The notes beneath the pieces were generated by a model, which saw only the letters and a program-made list of their open reading frames with translations, did not search any database and was not told where the DNA came from. Position numbers and translations under genes: made by a program. Positions 1 through 7,473 of a stretch of 64,000 nt of DNA are shown piece by piece; the stretch's first letter is position 1; each line of letters begins with the position of its first letter. Source of the stretch: Idiomarina baltica OS145 (GTDB taxonomy: Bacteria > Pseudomonadota > Gammaproteobacteria > Enterobacterales > Alteromonadaceae); contig NZ_AAMX01000001.1 of NCBI RefSeq assembly GCF_000152885.1, forward strand, positions 186,001 through 250,000, written 5' to 3'.

Positions 1-47
1 AGGAAACGTATCATGACCTGAAAATTTCGGTTTCATTCTCAATACCT

Positions 48-68
48 TTTTGGAGAGTTTCTCCAAAA
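48..68. other. AT-flanked perfect hairpin downstream of defence operon
   Basis: A 9-bp perfect inverted repeat (TTTTGGAGA / TCTCCAAAA, 3-nt loop) lies about 170 bp past the last gene of the leftward operon. It could be a terminator or RNA 3' end, but no clear U-tract follows the stem in the operon's direction. I see no gene in positions 1-240. Confidence 0.3.
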
Positions 69-240
69 TAGCATAGGTAGAGAAAGAGTTTAATAGCAAG
101 GACGCCTAATTAAGCTAAAAAAATGATGTCTATATCGAAGAGGGTTAACCCGCTCGACATATAACCTAAAGTTGTAGACAAGAACTGAATATGCTATTTA
201 AACACTTAATTTTCAAGCGGTTATCTATGAATTAGGCCTC

Positions 241-678
241 TTAGGCTCTTACCGAATTATCTATAACATCTAAAAAGTTCCAAAGAGGCTTTTGGTCTGT
301 GTCACTTAATATTTGTATTAACCGAGGCACTCCTGCATGAGCTCTTTGACATGCGAAATCCCAAACTTTTCGCGGGTTCGCCAGTCCATCGAGAGACTCG
401 CTTTCAGCCAAATAGACGGCCTGTATATACGTAATTCTTTCTGAATTTGACGAGAGAATATGGGCTTGTGTCGCGTTGTAGGTTTTTGAAGGTTTCACCA
501 AGTCTAGACCTTCAACTGTTGCAAGAACAAACGCAAAAAACCAAAAGTCGACTTGACGTTCAAACGGAGCTATTTCGCTCGAGACGTTTTTGCCCCCCGT
601 ACTGCAATAGCTTCTAATTCTCTCGGCATAAGCCTCTGGTAGTTCGACATTGTAACTTGCAAACGGATTACTACTCAT
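241..678 (-). CDS. Orphan protein, last gene of defence-like operon
   Basis: A 145-residue protein of a family I do not recognise. The frame is open 12 codons further upstream, but the start at 678 is preferred: it has a GGAG Shine-Dalgarno 7 nt upstream, begins MSSNPFASY, and lies only 1 nt after the stop of the ATPase gene. The middle is hydrophobic and aromatic (FERQVDFWFFAFVLATVEG, about residues 40-58) and could be a buried helix or a membrane-associated segment. The rest is mixed alpha/beta with no metal or nucleotide motif. The tight spacing makes it the fourth member of the operon; a specificity or accessory subunit of the ATPase-helicase machine is plausible but is inference. Confidence 0.7.
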   Translation of the reverse strand: MSSNPFASYNVELPEAYAERIRSYCSTGGKNVSSEIAPFERQVDFWFFAFVLATVEGLDLVKPSKTYNATQAHILSSNSERITYIQAVYLAESESLDGLANPRKVWDFACQRAHAGVPRLIQILSDTDQKPLWNFLDVIDNSVRA

Positions 679-679
679 T

Positions 680-2806
680 TTAAATCTCCAATAATTTTCG
701 TTCACATATATCACAGAACTCTCGGTGGTTGCATTCGCACCTCATTACGCTAATGGAGTCTTCATGCGGCTCATTTGCCAACATAGTTGGGTAGTGCGCG
801 GGGTTTGTTAATGTAAAAACTTTGCCTGCATATCGATCTATTAACTCCTCAACCCCTTTTATTTCATCATGTGTAAGAAATAAAATAGGCTGAGAACCTT
901 CAATAACAATATTAGACAATACAGATTGCTTTACATATCCGGACATCATTCCTAAAGGGGTGTCAATTATATTAGGCGCCTCAACCTGGCTTACTTTTGT
1001 CAGAGCTAAAATAAACGATAACGTAATAGCTCTTCTAGAGGCTCCGTTCAAGTCTTGGTCTGGATTGAGAAGATGGTCATTCTTTCCATAAACAACGATA
1101 TCAAACTCTTCAGTAAGCTCAGCACGATTGATGAGGGCTCGTTCCTCTGAAACAGCACTTCCGATCATGCCAAGAAATATGCGGTTCATTTCAGAGCTTA
1201 CTTTCTTCAGTTCATCTTTTTTCAAACGCTCAACTATTAATTGAAATACCTCACGAACCTCTTTACTTAAATCCCAGTTAAGAGCTGAATTATTTGTCTT
1301 TCCAAGCTTACTTCGCAACTTATTTAGGGAGTGCTCGGCATCTGCTCGTCGTTGTTGGACATCCTCTATTTTAGTTGCTCTGCTTGAGGCATTTGACAAA
1401 GCAATTCGCAATTCGCTCTCAATCTTTTCTTTGTGCCGTGTTAAGGCTTCTATCTGAGAATCTTCAAGCGTTTGTATCTCAGCCTCAACATCTCTTAGTT
1501 CTGACTCGGTATCCGAAATAGTAATTGAGCAACGGTTAAGTTCATCGAAAAGGTTTGAGTAATTCTCAAGCAACTGTTCGCCGGAATTCTCCGTTTCTAT
1601 ACTTCTAACGGAATAGTAAAGTGACGTAGCAGCCTCTTGAATAGCATCAGATTCTCGACTTTCATCGATTGAACGCTTAATTTCATCCCGTCTCGAAATA
1701 CCCTTTGACGTAACACCATCTAAATCACTTCCACAAAAACAAGTCGTCCGTTCTAAAAGCTCTTCAAGTATCGGTATATTAACCTTTGGGAGCTGCTTCG
1801 ACTTGTTTAATCTATTTAACTTATCTTGTGCCTTTTCTATCTGCCCTTTTAGAAGAGAGCGAGCAGCTAATTCGCCATACCCTAATTGCGATAAGCGCTT
1901 TAATGCCTGCTTCTCTGCCTTTTTCTGTTCTTCTATCCTACGCTCTGCTTTACTTTTCCTTTCAATCAGTACTGATTTATTTCCCAAGCGTATCAAGTCT
2001 TCCCTTTTGGAGTTTATCTGCCTCAATTCGGCTTCGAGTTCTTTTTGTCTTTCGTGAAACTCCGTTAGTTCTTGAGACCACTCCTCAATGTCCTCTTCAT
2101 ACCCGGACATTTTATCATTTAGCTCTTCAATTTCTCGCGCATAGTCCGTATTGTCAATTTCTTGGCTGAATTTATTAACTACCTGCCCTAAGTGCTTGAT
2201 CGTGGCATCTAAAACATTCAACCCCAATAATGACTCTATAGCAGTGGCTACCCGCTTGCGTTTTTGCCCTTGGCTTGCCGCTGCTTCAATGAAAGACATT
2301 GCGCTATCGCCATCGGTGAAATAGACATTTCTCAGACTCTCTGGAAGAGTAGCTTCAATAACATCTTTAACTTCCGAGTCTAGTATCCGCTCTGCCCCGG
2401 TCGAGGTAATCTTCCATAGTTGGACAATTTCATGGTCCCGAAATTGTCCCCCCTTAGACTCCGAATATTCTTCGCACGATCTCTCAATTTTGTATCTATT
2501 CCTGGAAACAGACGACATTCCACGCCTGTTACTTTCAGCTAGCTCAACTTCGAAGTCTATTTCAACAGCAACTTTAACTTTTTTTGAATGATTCTTTTCG
2601 TCGGATGGAAATAAGGAGTAGTGCCCCCTTTGAGGTAAGGCCTTCGAGCCATAAAAGCACCAGAGCAATGCATTTAAGCAAGTAGTTTTACCTGTCTCAT
2701 TAGCAGCTCTAATCACTGTTAGTTTCTTTTCATGGTCTGTAGAAAAGTCTAAAGATAAACTCTTCAGTAAACGAAAGTTTGATATTTTCGCGGATATTAA
2801 TTTCAT
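680..2806 (-). CDS. SMC/Rad50/DndD-like ABC ATPase
   Basis: A 708-residue ATPase with the two-headed SMC layout. The N-terminus has a Walker A variant (ANETGKTT, about residue 35) in an AAA_23-type head. Long charged coiled coils (about 210-330 and 400-500) flank a central CFCGSDL motif (about 355) that resembles a reduced zinc hook. The C-terminal head has a signature-like LNGASRR, Walker B IIDTPLG and H-loop LFLTHDE. It ends with an unusual Cys cluster (CEC-x5-CDIC) that may bind zinc. DndD of phosphorothioation systems and ABC ATPases of three-component conflict systems have this plan. The 4-nt overlap with the upstream 72-residue gene and 1-nt gap to the next indicate translational coupling. 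ATP-driven DNA sensing or loading is the likely role. Confidence 0.85.
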   Translation of the reverse strand: MKLISAKISNFRLLKSLSLDFSTDHEKKLTVIRAANETGKTTCLNALLWCFYGSKALPQRGHYSLFPSDEKNHSKKVKVAVEIDFEVELAESNRRGMSSVSRNRYKIERSCEEYSESKGGQFRDHEIVQLWKITSTGAERILDSEVKDVIEATLPESLRNVYFTDGDSAMSFIEAAASQGQKRKRVATAIESLLGLNVLDATIKHLGQVVNKFSQEIDNTDYAREIEELNDKMSGYEEDIEEWSQELTEFHERQKELEAELRQINSKREDLIRLGNKSVLIERKSKAERRIEEQKKAEKQALKRLSQLGYGELAARSLLKGQIEKAQDKLNRLNKSKQLPKVNIPILEELLERTTCFCGSDLDGVTSKGISRRDEIKRSIDESRESDAIQEAATSLYYSVRSIETENSGEQLLENYSNLFDELNRCSITISDTESELRDVEAEIQTLEDSQIEALTRHKEKIESELRIALSNASSRATKIEDVQQRRADAEHSLNKLRSKLGKTNNSALNWDLSKEVREVFQLIVERLKKDELKKVSSEMNRIFLGMIGSAVSEERALINRAELTEEFDIVVYGKNDHLLNPDQDLNGASRRAITLSFILALTKVSQVEAPNIIDTPLGMMSGYVKQSVLSNIVIEGSQPILFLTHDEIKGVEELIDRYAGKVFTLTNPAHYPTMLANEPHEDSISVMRCECNHREFCDICERKLLEI

Positions 2807-3021
2807 TTCGATTCTTCCTTGAAATCAATTGCTCTACTCATTATCTCTTCTCGCATTTCCGATATTATTTTCGTAGCAGATGTAGATTCGTTTAAACTAG
2901 ACTCGATTAGATAAATTTTCTCGCAGAGGCTATTAAAAGCCTGTTGTTCACGGCCACAAGCGTTTAGGTCACTAACAGCTGTCTTAATCATCTCGTTTAT
3001 TTTTTTATGTGATATACTCAT
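2803..3021 (-). CDS. Small helical protein between helicase and ATPase
   Basis: A 72-residue, almost entirely helical and charged protein. It overlaps the helicase stop by 4 nt and the ATPase start by 4 nt, so all three genes are translationally coupled. No motif is recognised. In ABC three-component conflict systems a short 'middle component' sits next to the ABC ATPase, and this gene has the right size and position. That link is positional inference, not sequence identity. It could equally be a coiled-coil adaptor holding helicase and ATPase together. Confidence 0.7.
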   Translation of the reverse strand: MSISHKKINEMIKTAVSDLNACGREQQAFNSLCEKIYLIESSLNESTSATKIISEMREEIMSRAIDFKEESK

Positions 3022-5159
3022 AAAGCTCCCAATAACTCTAGAATCTTAGTTACGGCTTTTCCTCCACCATCTTTCGCCGTATAGTTAGAACTTAACTCTG
3101 AGAAGTAGCTTACACGCTTTAATTCACCCTTCAACAATGACGATAAATCCCCATCCACATTATCGCTCGATTTTTTAGGTGTGGGTAAAACGATGAAGTC
3201 GTGCAAATGCGCTATCGATTTCTGAGTACGTTCTGATTTCCTTAAAATCCTACCTAACCTCTGAATCCATTGCCTGTAAACAGTATTGCTCGCCAATAAA
3301 AAAGCGGTCTCTATCTGTGGAACATTAAACCCCTCATCAAGCACTCTTTTGGAAGTTAAAACGTCTAAATCACCAGTAGCAAATAACCTCAGAGTGTCTT
3401 TCAAAGTTTGAGAACTAGCTGTCTCCGCTTGAGTAACCTGATGAAACTTCACCCCTGCGTCAAGTAAAATGCTATTCACGGCCTCAAGCTGGTCGGGTTT
3501 CTTATCTGTACAGAATATTAACGCTCTTTTTATAGAGTAGTCCTTAGACTTCAATATTCGATGAAGCTCTGAAACTTTAGCGGAGCAGGACTCAATCAAT
3601 ACACGTCGCTTTCTGCATAGTGCTTCCCATCGTTTTCTATGTACGCTTTCACTGGGCTCCTCCTGAGCAAAAGAGAGTTTGTTTATTTCATAAGTCAACG
3701 CTTCAAACTCATCTTGCTCTTCAGCATTCAAGAATACTATGTGGGGATAATAATTGTAGGGTACTAAACATTTTCCTATTGCATCTTTTAATGAAAACTC
3801 GTAAACCACTTCACCAAAGTAACTAATTAAGAAATCAGTTCCTTCTTCATCAAATTGACGCACGTGAGTTGCAGATAAGCCCATGCGATAGTCAAACTTT
3901 TGTGTCAGTCCTCGTTGACTGGCCTCACTACCTAAATTGTGAACCTCATCAGCTATTATCATTAGAGCAGTTTTCCCACTCACACTATCTATGAGTTGAT
4001 TAAGGTTTCCTTTACCAATTAGATTGTGAGTAACAATTACTACTTCAGTGTCGCTAACATCCAGCCGAAGTCGGCGCAGAGCATTTTTAAAGCCTGACTT
4101 AATCTCTGAAAATGAAATTCCTGAGGTATTAAACGGAGTGATGTTAAAATCTCTAATATCTCGTTCCCACTGACTCATTAGTGTTTTAGTTGGGACTGCT
4201 ACAATAATCATAAGCTTTGAAACTTCAGGACTTTTCTGTAATCGCGAAGCAGCTACGAGAGATGTATAGGTTTTTCCACCACCTGTGGCAATCGAAAGGA
4301 TACCTTTGCTTGAGTTTTTCTGCCAGGCCCGGATAGCTTCTCCTTGGTGTTGGAAGTCGCCTGAATCAACTTTAACAAAGCTTGGAACTTGCAGCTGGGC
4401 GGGAGCCTTTTCGTAAGGTCGAAGTTCTTGTTCTGACATTTCTACAAGTACTGAGTCAATTTCTCTATCAGTAAGAGCTGTAGACTTTTTTCTTACAAAT
4501 TTGGCAATATCGTTAAATGTATCTTCATTTATTGTCAGTGTTTGAATATCCTGTTCGTCGCCCGACCATATACTTTCAAACTTTAAGCGTAGTTCTTGAC
4601 AAATTTCCGCTGACTCACTAGACATCCAACTACGGCTCAAAACCAATTGCTCGAAATTATTGAAAAGGCCGCCTTTAGTAGCGTTGCTTGAGCCGTGAAT
4701 GCATGCATCTTTCCCGTTGACAGAAAATAACCAGCACTTTGTATGAAAAATACCGTTTCGCTTTAATGCAATCTTAATATTGACACGCTGTTGATAAAGT
4801 AGATATGCAAGAGCCTCTTGACTTCTACTCTTTAGGTCTTCCGCGTTGACTTCCAGGTCCGGAAATAAAATATTAAAATAGCTCTGTCCTTTTTCATTCG
4901 CTTCGATTATTTTAGCGACGTCATCGGCCTCTAAATTGGGGCTTACAACAAACCTTAATTTACTTCTATGTTTGTTTTTCAAATACGTAGATATCGTGAC
5001 TGCTAGCTCGGATAGAAAGTTACTCGAAAAGTAACCAACCATACAGTCGATGACTGATGATTCAGCTGCTACAGGAAGGAAAAGTTCAGTATCTACTTTA
5101 ACTTCAGATGGGAAGTAGATTGCTTTTAACTCTGAGATTTCTTCTAATGTGCTATCCAT
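3018..5159 (-). CDS. PLD-family nuclease fused to SF2 helicase
   Basis: A 713-residue two-domain enzyme. Residues 1-220 form a phospholipase-D-type nuclease with one HKD-like half-site (HTKCWLF then GSSNATKGG and NNFE, about 138-170). Residues 260-690 form a superfamily 2 helicase: Walker A ATGGGKT (about 290), DEVH box (ADEVHNLG, about 400), motif III GLSATH, and a C-terminal RecA lobe ending with the QRLGRILR arginine-finger motif. This resembles type III restriction/RadD-like helicases with a PLD module at the front. It is the first gene of the four-gene leftward operon; its promoter should lie in 5160-5390. DNA cleavage coupled to translocation is the likely activity. I am sure of the domains, not of the system name. 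Confidence 0.88.
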   Translation of the reverse strand: MDSTLEEISELKAIYFPSEVKVDTELFLPVAAESSVIDCMVGYFSSNFLSELAVTISTYLKNKHRSKLRFVVSPNLEADDVAKIIEANEKGQSYFNILFPDLEVNAEDLKSRSQEALAYLLYQQRVNIKIALKRNGIFHTKCWLFSVNGKDACIHGSSNATKGGLFNNFEQLVLSRSWMSSESAEICQELRLKFESIWSGDEQDIQTLTINEDTFNDIAKFVRKKSTALTDREIDSVLVEMSEQELRPYEKAPAQLQVPSFVKVDSGDFQHQGEAIRAWQKNSSKGILSIATGGGKTYTSLVAASRLQKSPEVSKLMIIVAVPTKTLMSQWERDIRDFNITPFNTSGISFSEIKSGFKNALRRLRLDVSDTEVVIVTHNLIGKGNLNQLIDSVSGKTALMIIADEVHNLGSEASQRGLTQKFDYRMGLSATHVRQFDEEGTDFLISYFGEVVYEFSLKDAIGKCLVPYNYYPHIVFLNAEEQDEFEALTYEINKLSFAQEEPSESVHRKRWEALCRKRRVLIESCSAKVSELHRILKSKDYSIKRALIFCTDKKPDQLEAVNSILLDAGVKFHQVTQAETASSQTLKDTLRLFATGDLDVLTSKRVLDEGFNVPQIETAFLLASNTVYRQWIQRLGRILRKSERTQKSIAHLHDFIVLPTPKKSSDNVDGDLSSLLKGELKRVSYFSELSSNYTAKDGGGKAVTKILELLGAL

Positions 5160-5394
5160 GTCACCCTACACCATATGTCATTGTCAAAATGACTCGTCAA
5201 AACACAGTAAGAGATCTGAATATATTACGCAAGGTGATAAATAAATACCTAGGCTCAAAGTTGTTAATGCAGTGCTCGTATTTCCATACATCTACTCTGA
5301 TGAGTAAGTAGTATCAAGTAGGTGTCTTAACGGTGAGTCTAAGAAGTAAGCTTGTGGTCATGGTCGCTTCCTAGAAGCAATTGCAACAGCAACC
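5160..5394. promoter_or_regulatory. Upstream region of the defence-like operon
   Basis: About 235 AT-rich bases with no credible gene. The region must hold the leftward promoter for the helicase-ATPase operon. I see no clear operator palindrome, and no regulator gene sits next to the operon. Confidence 0.3.
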
Positions 5395-5573
5395 TGTGGC
5401 ACAAAGTTGTCACAGATTTGTCACAGCCCTGATCCACAACAAAATTAACCACAAGAGCTAACGGTCGCGCCGAAAAAGTATCAAAGAGAGAGCTTAAGAA
5501 TAAATATGAAGAGAAGAAAATCGCTGCAGGCCAGGGAAATGGTCCGCCCGATAGGATTCGAACCTATGACCTC
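5395..5573. repeat. Left copy of tRNA-flank repeat (partner 44957-45133)
   Basis: This stretch aligns with 44957-45133 in the same orientation. Shared blocks include CACAGATTTGTCACAGCC, a GCTAACGGTC segment, and a common run of about 29 bases ending GGCCAGGGAAATGG, followed by a tRNA 3' half. It looks like the downstream spacer of a tandem tRNA-Arg unit. Its presence at both ends of the island suggests duplication of a tRNA-spacer unit during insertion or recombination. Confidence 0.75.
5540..5573 (-). pseudogene. tRNA 3'-half relic (T arm and acceptor)
   Basis: On the minus strand this gives a variable-loop remnant, a complete T arm (GGTTCGAATCC loop) and an acceptor 3' strand CGGGCGG followed by A and CCA. 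No D arm or anticodon arm is found to its right, so it is a truncated tRNA. It aligns with the 3' half of the intact tRNA-Arg at 45102-45178 (29 of 34 bases by eye), embedded in the same downstream repeat. Confidence 0.75.
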
Positions 5574-5647
5574 AGCAATTAAAAGAAGGCAATCTGGTCA
5601 AAGGAGCGATGGGAACATATTGTCGCGCAAAATGCGCGACCTACGAA

Positions 5648-5676
5648 TGGCGCACCCTATACCTTTGCCTCCGGAG
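5648..5676 (-). pseudogene. 3' end of a split tRNA-Arg(CCG), left island end
   Basis: On the minus strand this reads CTCCGGAGGCAAAGGT (anticodon-arm side), then AT, then AGGGTGC-G-CCA, the acceptor 3' strand with CCA. The T arm is missing. The acceptor strand AGGGTGC is exactly complementary to GCACCCT at the 5' end of the tRNA fragment at 45224-45271, so the two pieces look like one ancestral tRNA-Arg(CCG). The 16-bp block shared with 45224-45239 is the probable recombination core. The intervening 5577-5647 includes a small GC hairpin (GTCGCGC/GCGCGAC). Confidence 0.7.
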
Positions 5677-5864
5677 TGCAGACCGACGAAACTGGGCAGT
5701 TTGGGGTTAACCGTCCGAAACTGACTTTACTTGGTATATCAATAGTTTACTGAGTTTCGGCGGCAGACCATTTAGCCAGAGGTAAGAACGTAAAAGAACA
5801 ATACAATGCAAAACTTGCCACAATCCAGCCACCCAAAATGGACCACTAGCCAGAAAGTTTCGAG

Positions 5865-5904
5865 TTTCGAAGCTGACTACGAACACCCGAACTCAGCTTC
5901 GAAA
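5865..5904. repeat. 12-bp perfect inverted repeat near left island end
   Basis: TTTCGAAGCTGA and its reverse complement TCAGCTTCGAAA are separated by 16 bases, and partial copies of the same word (TTTCGAG, CGAAGCTCAG) lie on either side. It falls in the gene-poor 5.7-6.1 kb just inside the split tRNA, where integrase or excisionase binding sites would be expected. Function is inferred from position only. Confidence 0.5.
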
Positions 5905-5949
5905 TTGAACACGAAGCTCAGAACTGGAAATTTTTCACATTCGAGCTAT

Positions 5950-5970
5950 CCTAAGCCCTTCGGGCTTAGG
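5950..5970. terminator. Terminator-like hairpin
   Basis: CCTAAGCCC, a TTC loop and GGGCTTAGG form a 9-bp perfect stem. It lies downstream of the leftward small ORFs at 6103-6738 and could end their transcript, although no strong U-run follows. No gene is supported in 5677-6102. Confidence 0.4.
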
Positions 5971-6102
5971 AGGAAAGCTGCTAGCTCTCGCGATTATTAA
6001 AAAATAATATGATTGGCAGCGAATCGCTTTGGTCTGCCATGCGCGGTAAGCTTGAGGCCGCTGTTGCCGACGGCGCTCTTAAGCAAGCCGAGACTTTGCT
6101 AA

Positions 6103-6291
6103 TTAGAAGGCTATCTTTACCGCCTTCACAGGCTTTTTAACGACCTCAATTAACTCATATGTATCACCATCTCTATTCTTGTCGACAACTTTCACTTCGT
6201 ATTCGTTGCCAGAAATAACGACTTTATCCCCATCTTCATAGACCTTACTGCTATCAAAAAGTGGCTCAGGAAGTAGTAGCTTATGTTGCAT
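6103..6291 (-). CDS. Small hypothetical protein (62 aa)
   Basis: The frame opens at 6318, but the start at 6291 (MQHKLLLPEP) is preferred because AAGG lies about 7 nt upstream. The product is a 62-residue, beta-rich, charged protein (EDGDKVVISGNEYEVKVVD) with no signal peptide and no recognised family. It is the last of three leftward small ORFs between the island end and the recombinase module. The residue pattern looks like real coding sequence; function is unknown. Confidence 0.5.
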   Translation of the reverse strand: MQHKLLLPEPLFDSSKVYEDGDKVVISGNEYEVKVVDKNRDGDTYELIEVVKKPVKAVKIAF

Positions 6292-6342
6292 ATCTGTACC
6301 TTTGGTTAATGAAAACAAATCAATTATAACTGGTCAGACCAG

Positions 6343-6540
6343 TTAGTCAACCTCGATATTTCCTTCCAGCGTTATGTTCGATGTATAGAGTTTTTGATTT
6401 GTGTTTACGTCAAGCTTTTCAGAGATATCAATGCCAAGAAACTTACGCCTGCTTTCATGAACTTTTATACTTCGGTCCAATGTCTGGAGCCTGAGCTTTC
6501 GGTCTTTTTGAGAGAAGTATGGAGCTATCTTCGAATACAT
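6343..6540 (-). CDS. Small hypothetical protein (65 aa)
   Basis: A 65-residue ORF that starts 3 nt after the stop of the ORF at 6544-6738. The N-terminal half is basic (SQKDRKLRLQTLDRSIKVH) and the C-terminal half looks like beta strands. No family is recognised. The end-to-start spacing suggests an operon, or two pieces of one gene split by a frame change. I cannot tell which. Confidence 0.35.
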   Translation of the reverse strand: MYSKIAPYFSQKDRKLRLQTLDRSIKVHESRRKFLGIDISEKLDVNTNQKLYTSNITLEGNIEVD

Positions 6541-6543
6541 ATA

Positions 6544-6738
6544 TTAGAGCTCTAGAGGTCTTTGGCCGATAATCTCGTCAGCAAGTTCGTGGCGATGCTC
6601 GAATGAAAGGTTCCGGAATAACGGGGTAGAAACCCATCCCGCACTCACTACGTTAAACGTAATTACGTTCGATAAACCACTCATTCTAATGTTCATGTTG
6701 TTGGCATTTTTAATCTTTTGCCTTATCAAAGCCTGCAA
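6544..6738 (-). CDS. Small hypothetical protein (64 aa)
   Basis: A 64-residue ORF, directly upstream of 6343-6540 and divergent from the recombinase trio that starts at 6931. An internal Met at residue 15 (MNIRMSGLS) is an alternative start. No motif is recognised; the short length and weak start make this a tentative call. Confidence 0.33.
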   Translation of the reverse strand: MQALIRQKIKNANNMNIRMSGLSNVITFNVVSAGWVSTPLFRNLSFEHRHELADEIIGQRPLEL

Positions 6739-6930
6739 ATCATCGCCTGCTTGAAAAAAGTATCGTTTTTTTCGTCTCAGAAAATCCTTAAAAATATAGA
6801 GAAAATATTCGCTTTTTAACTATTTCCAATTTCCGTAACTTCATCTCCGATTTTTTCGCGTTCCATCAGCTAGCATAAGTCATGTGGCTTTCAAGCCGAT
6901 TTTTCTGAATTGCATTAACGAGGTAATGCT

Positions 6931-7473
6931 ATGGACAACAACAGACGACAAATGATTGACGTACCGCTCACGAGATTAATCATCCATCCGCGTGCACAAC
7001 CGGCTTACGAGTTTGAACTTGATTTGCAACACCAATGCATGCAACAGACTCAAGATTATCCATCAGACCAAGCCCTTCAGTTGGAATACCCCCAAGTCAT
7101 GCCAGACAACAGCAGTTATCAAGTAATCGCTGGTTGGTCTCAACTTCTGACTGCACGCTACGATATGAATAAGCTGCTGACAGTCATTTGCGTCCCAGAC
7201 ATCGAATCACCGGTAGTATCGAATACTGCCTGGCGATATGTTTTATCACGGATGCTAAACCAGGTGCATCATCCAACTTACTGCGCACAACTACGTAGAG
7301 CTCTGGAAAAAAGCAATCTCTCACATTCAGATATCGAAGAGCTAACAGGCGTATCCGCAAAAACAATTGGAGCTATCGCGCGCAAACTCTCTCGGACCAG
7401 TCTCAGCACGTCGAAGCGACAATTACAAAAACTCCAGAGCGAGCGTATCGAAAAAATGGGAGAGCAGTTATGA
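6931..7473 (+). CDS. ParB-like/HTH protein, first gene of recombinase trio
   Basis: A 180-residue protein preceded by GAGGT about 6 nt before the ATG. Residues 10-80 resemble a degenerate ParB/RepB N-terminal fold (VPLTRLIIHPRAQP, then YQVIAGWSQLLTAR). Residues 120-160 form a helix-turn-helix (SHSDIEELTGVSAKTIGAIA). It probably binds DNA at the element's ends or its own promoter. Its stop overlaps the start of the next recombinase gene by 4 nt (ATGA), so the two are translationally coupled. A small partner beside two tyrosine recombinases recalls gamma-mobile-trio islands; whether this is the named third member needs a profile search. Confidence 0.75.
   Translation: MDNNRRQMIDVPLTRLIIHPRAQPAYEFELDLQHQCMQQTQDYPSDQALQLEYPQVMPDNSSYQVIAGWSQLLTARYDMNKLLTVICVPDIESPVVSNTAWRYVLSRMLNQVHHPTYCAQLRRALEKSNLSHSDIEELTGVSAKTIGAIARKLSRTSLSTSKRQLQKLQSERIEKMGEQL

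Noticed and set aside
1786-2169. Plus-strand open frames over the ATPase gene
   Set aside because: They lie antisense to the coiled coil of the SMC-like ATPase, have no ribosome site and give low-complexity products.
241-5159. Assignment of the left operon to a classical Dnd or Lamassu system
   Set aside because: No DndB, DndC or DndE partner is present, and the Lamassu gene set (LmuA effector with LmuB) does not include a PLD-SF2 helicase fusion; only the ATPase type is shared.
5506-5724. 72-codon plus-strand frame at the left island end
   Set aside because: It reads through the tRNA relics and repeat sequence; the apparent product is a translation of broken tRNA genes.
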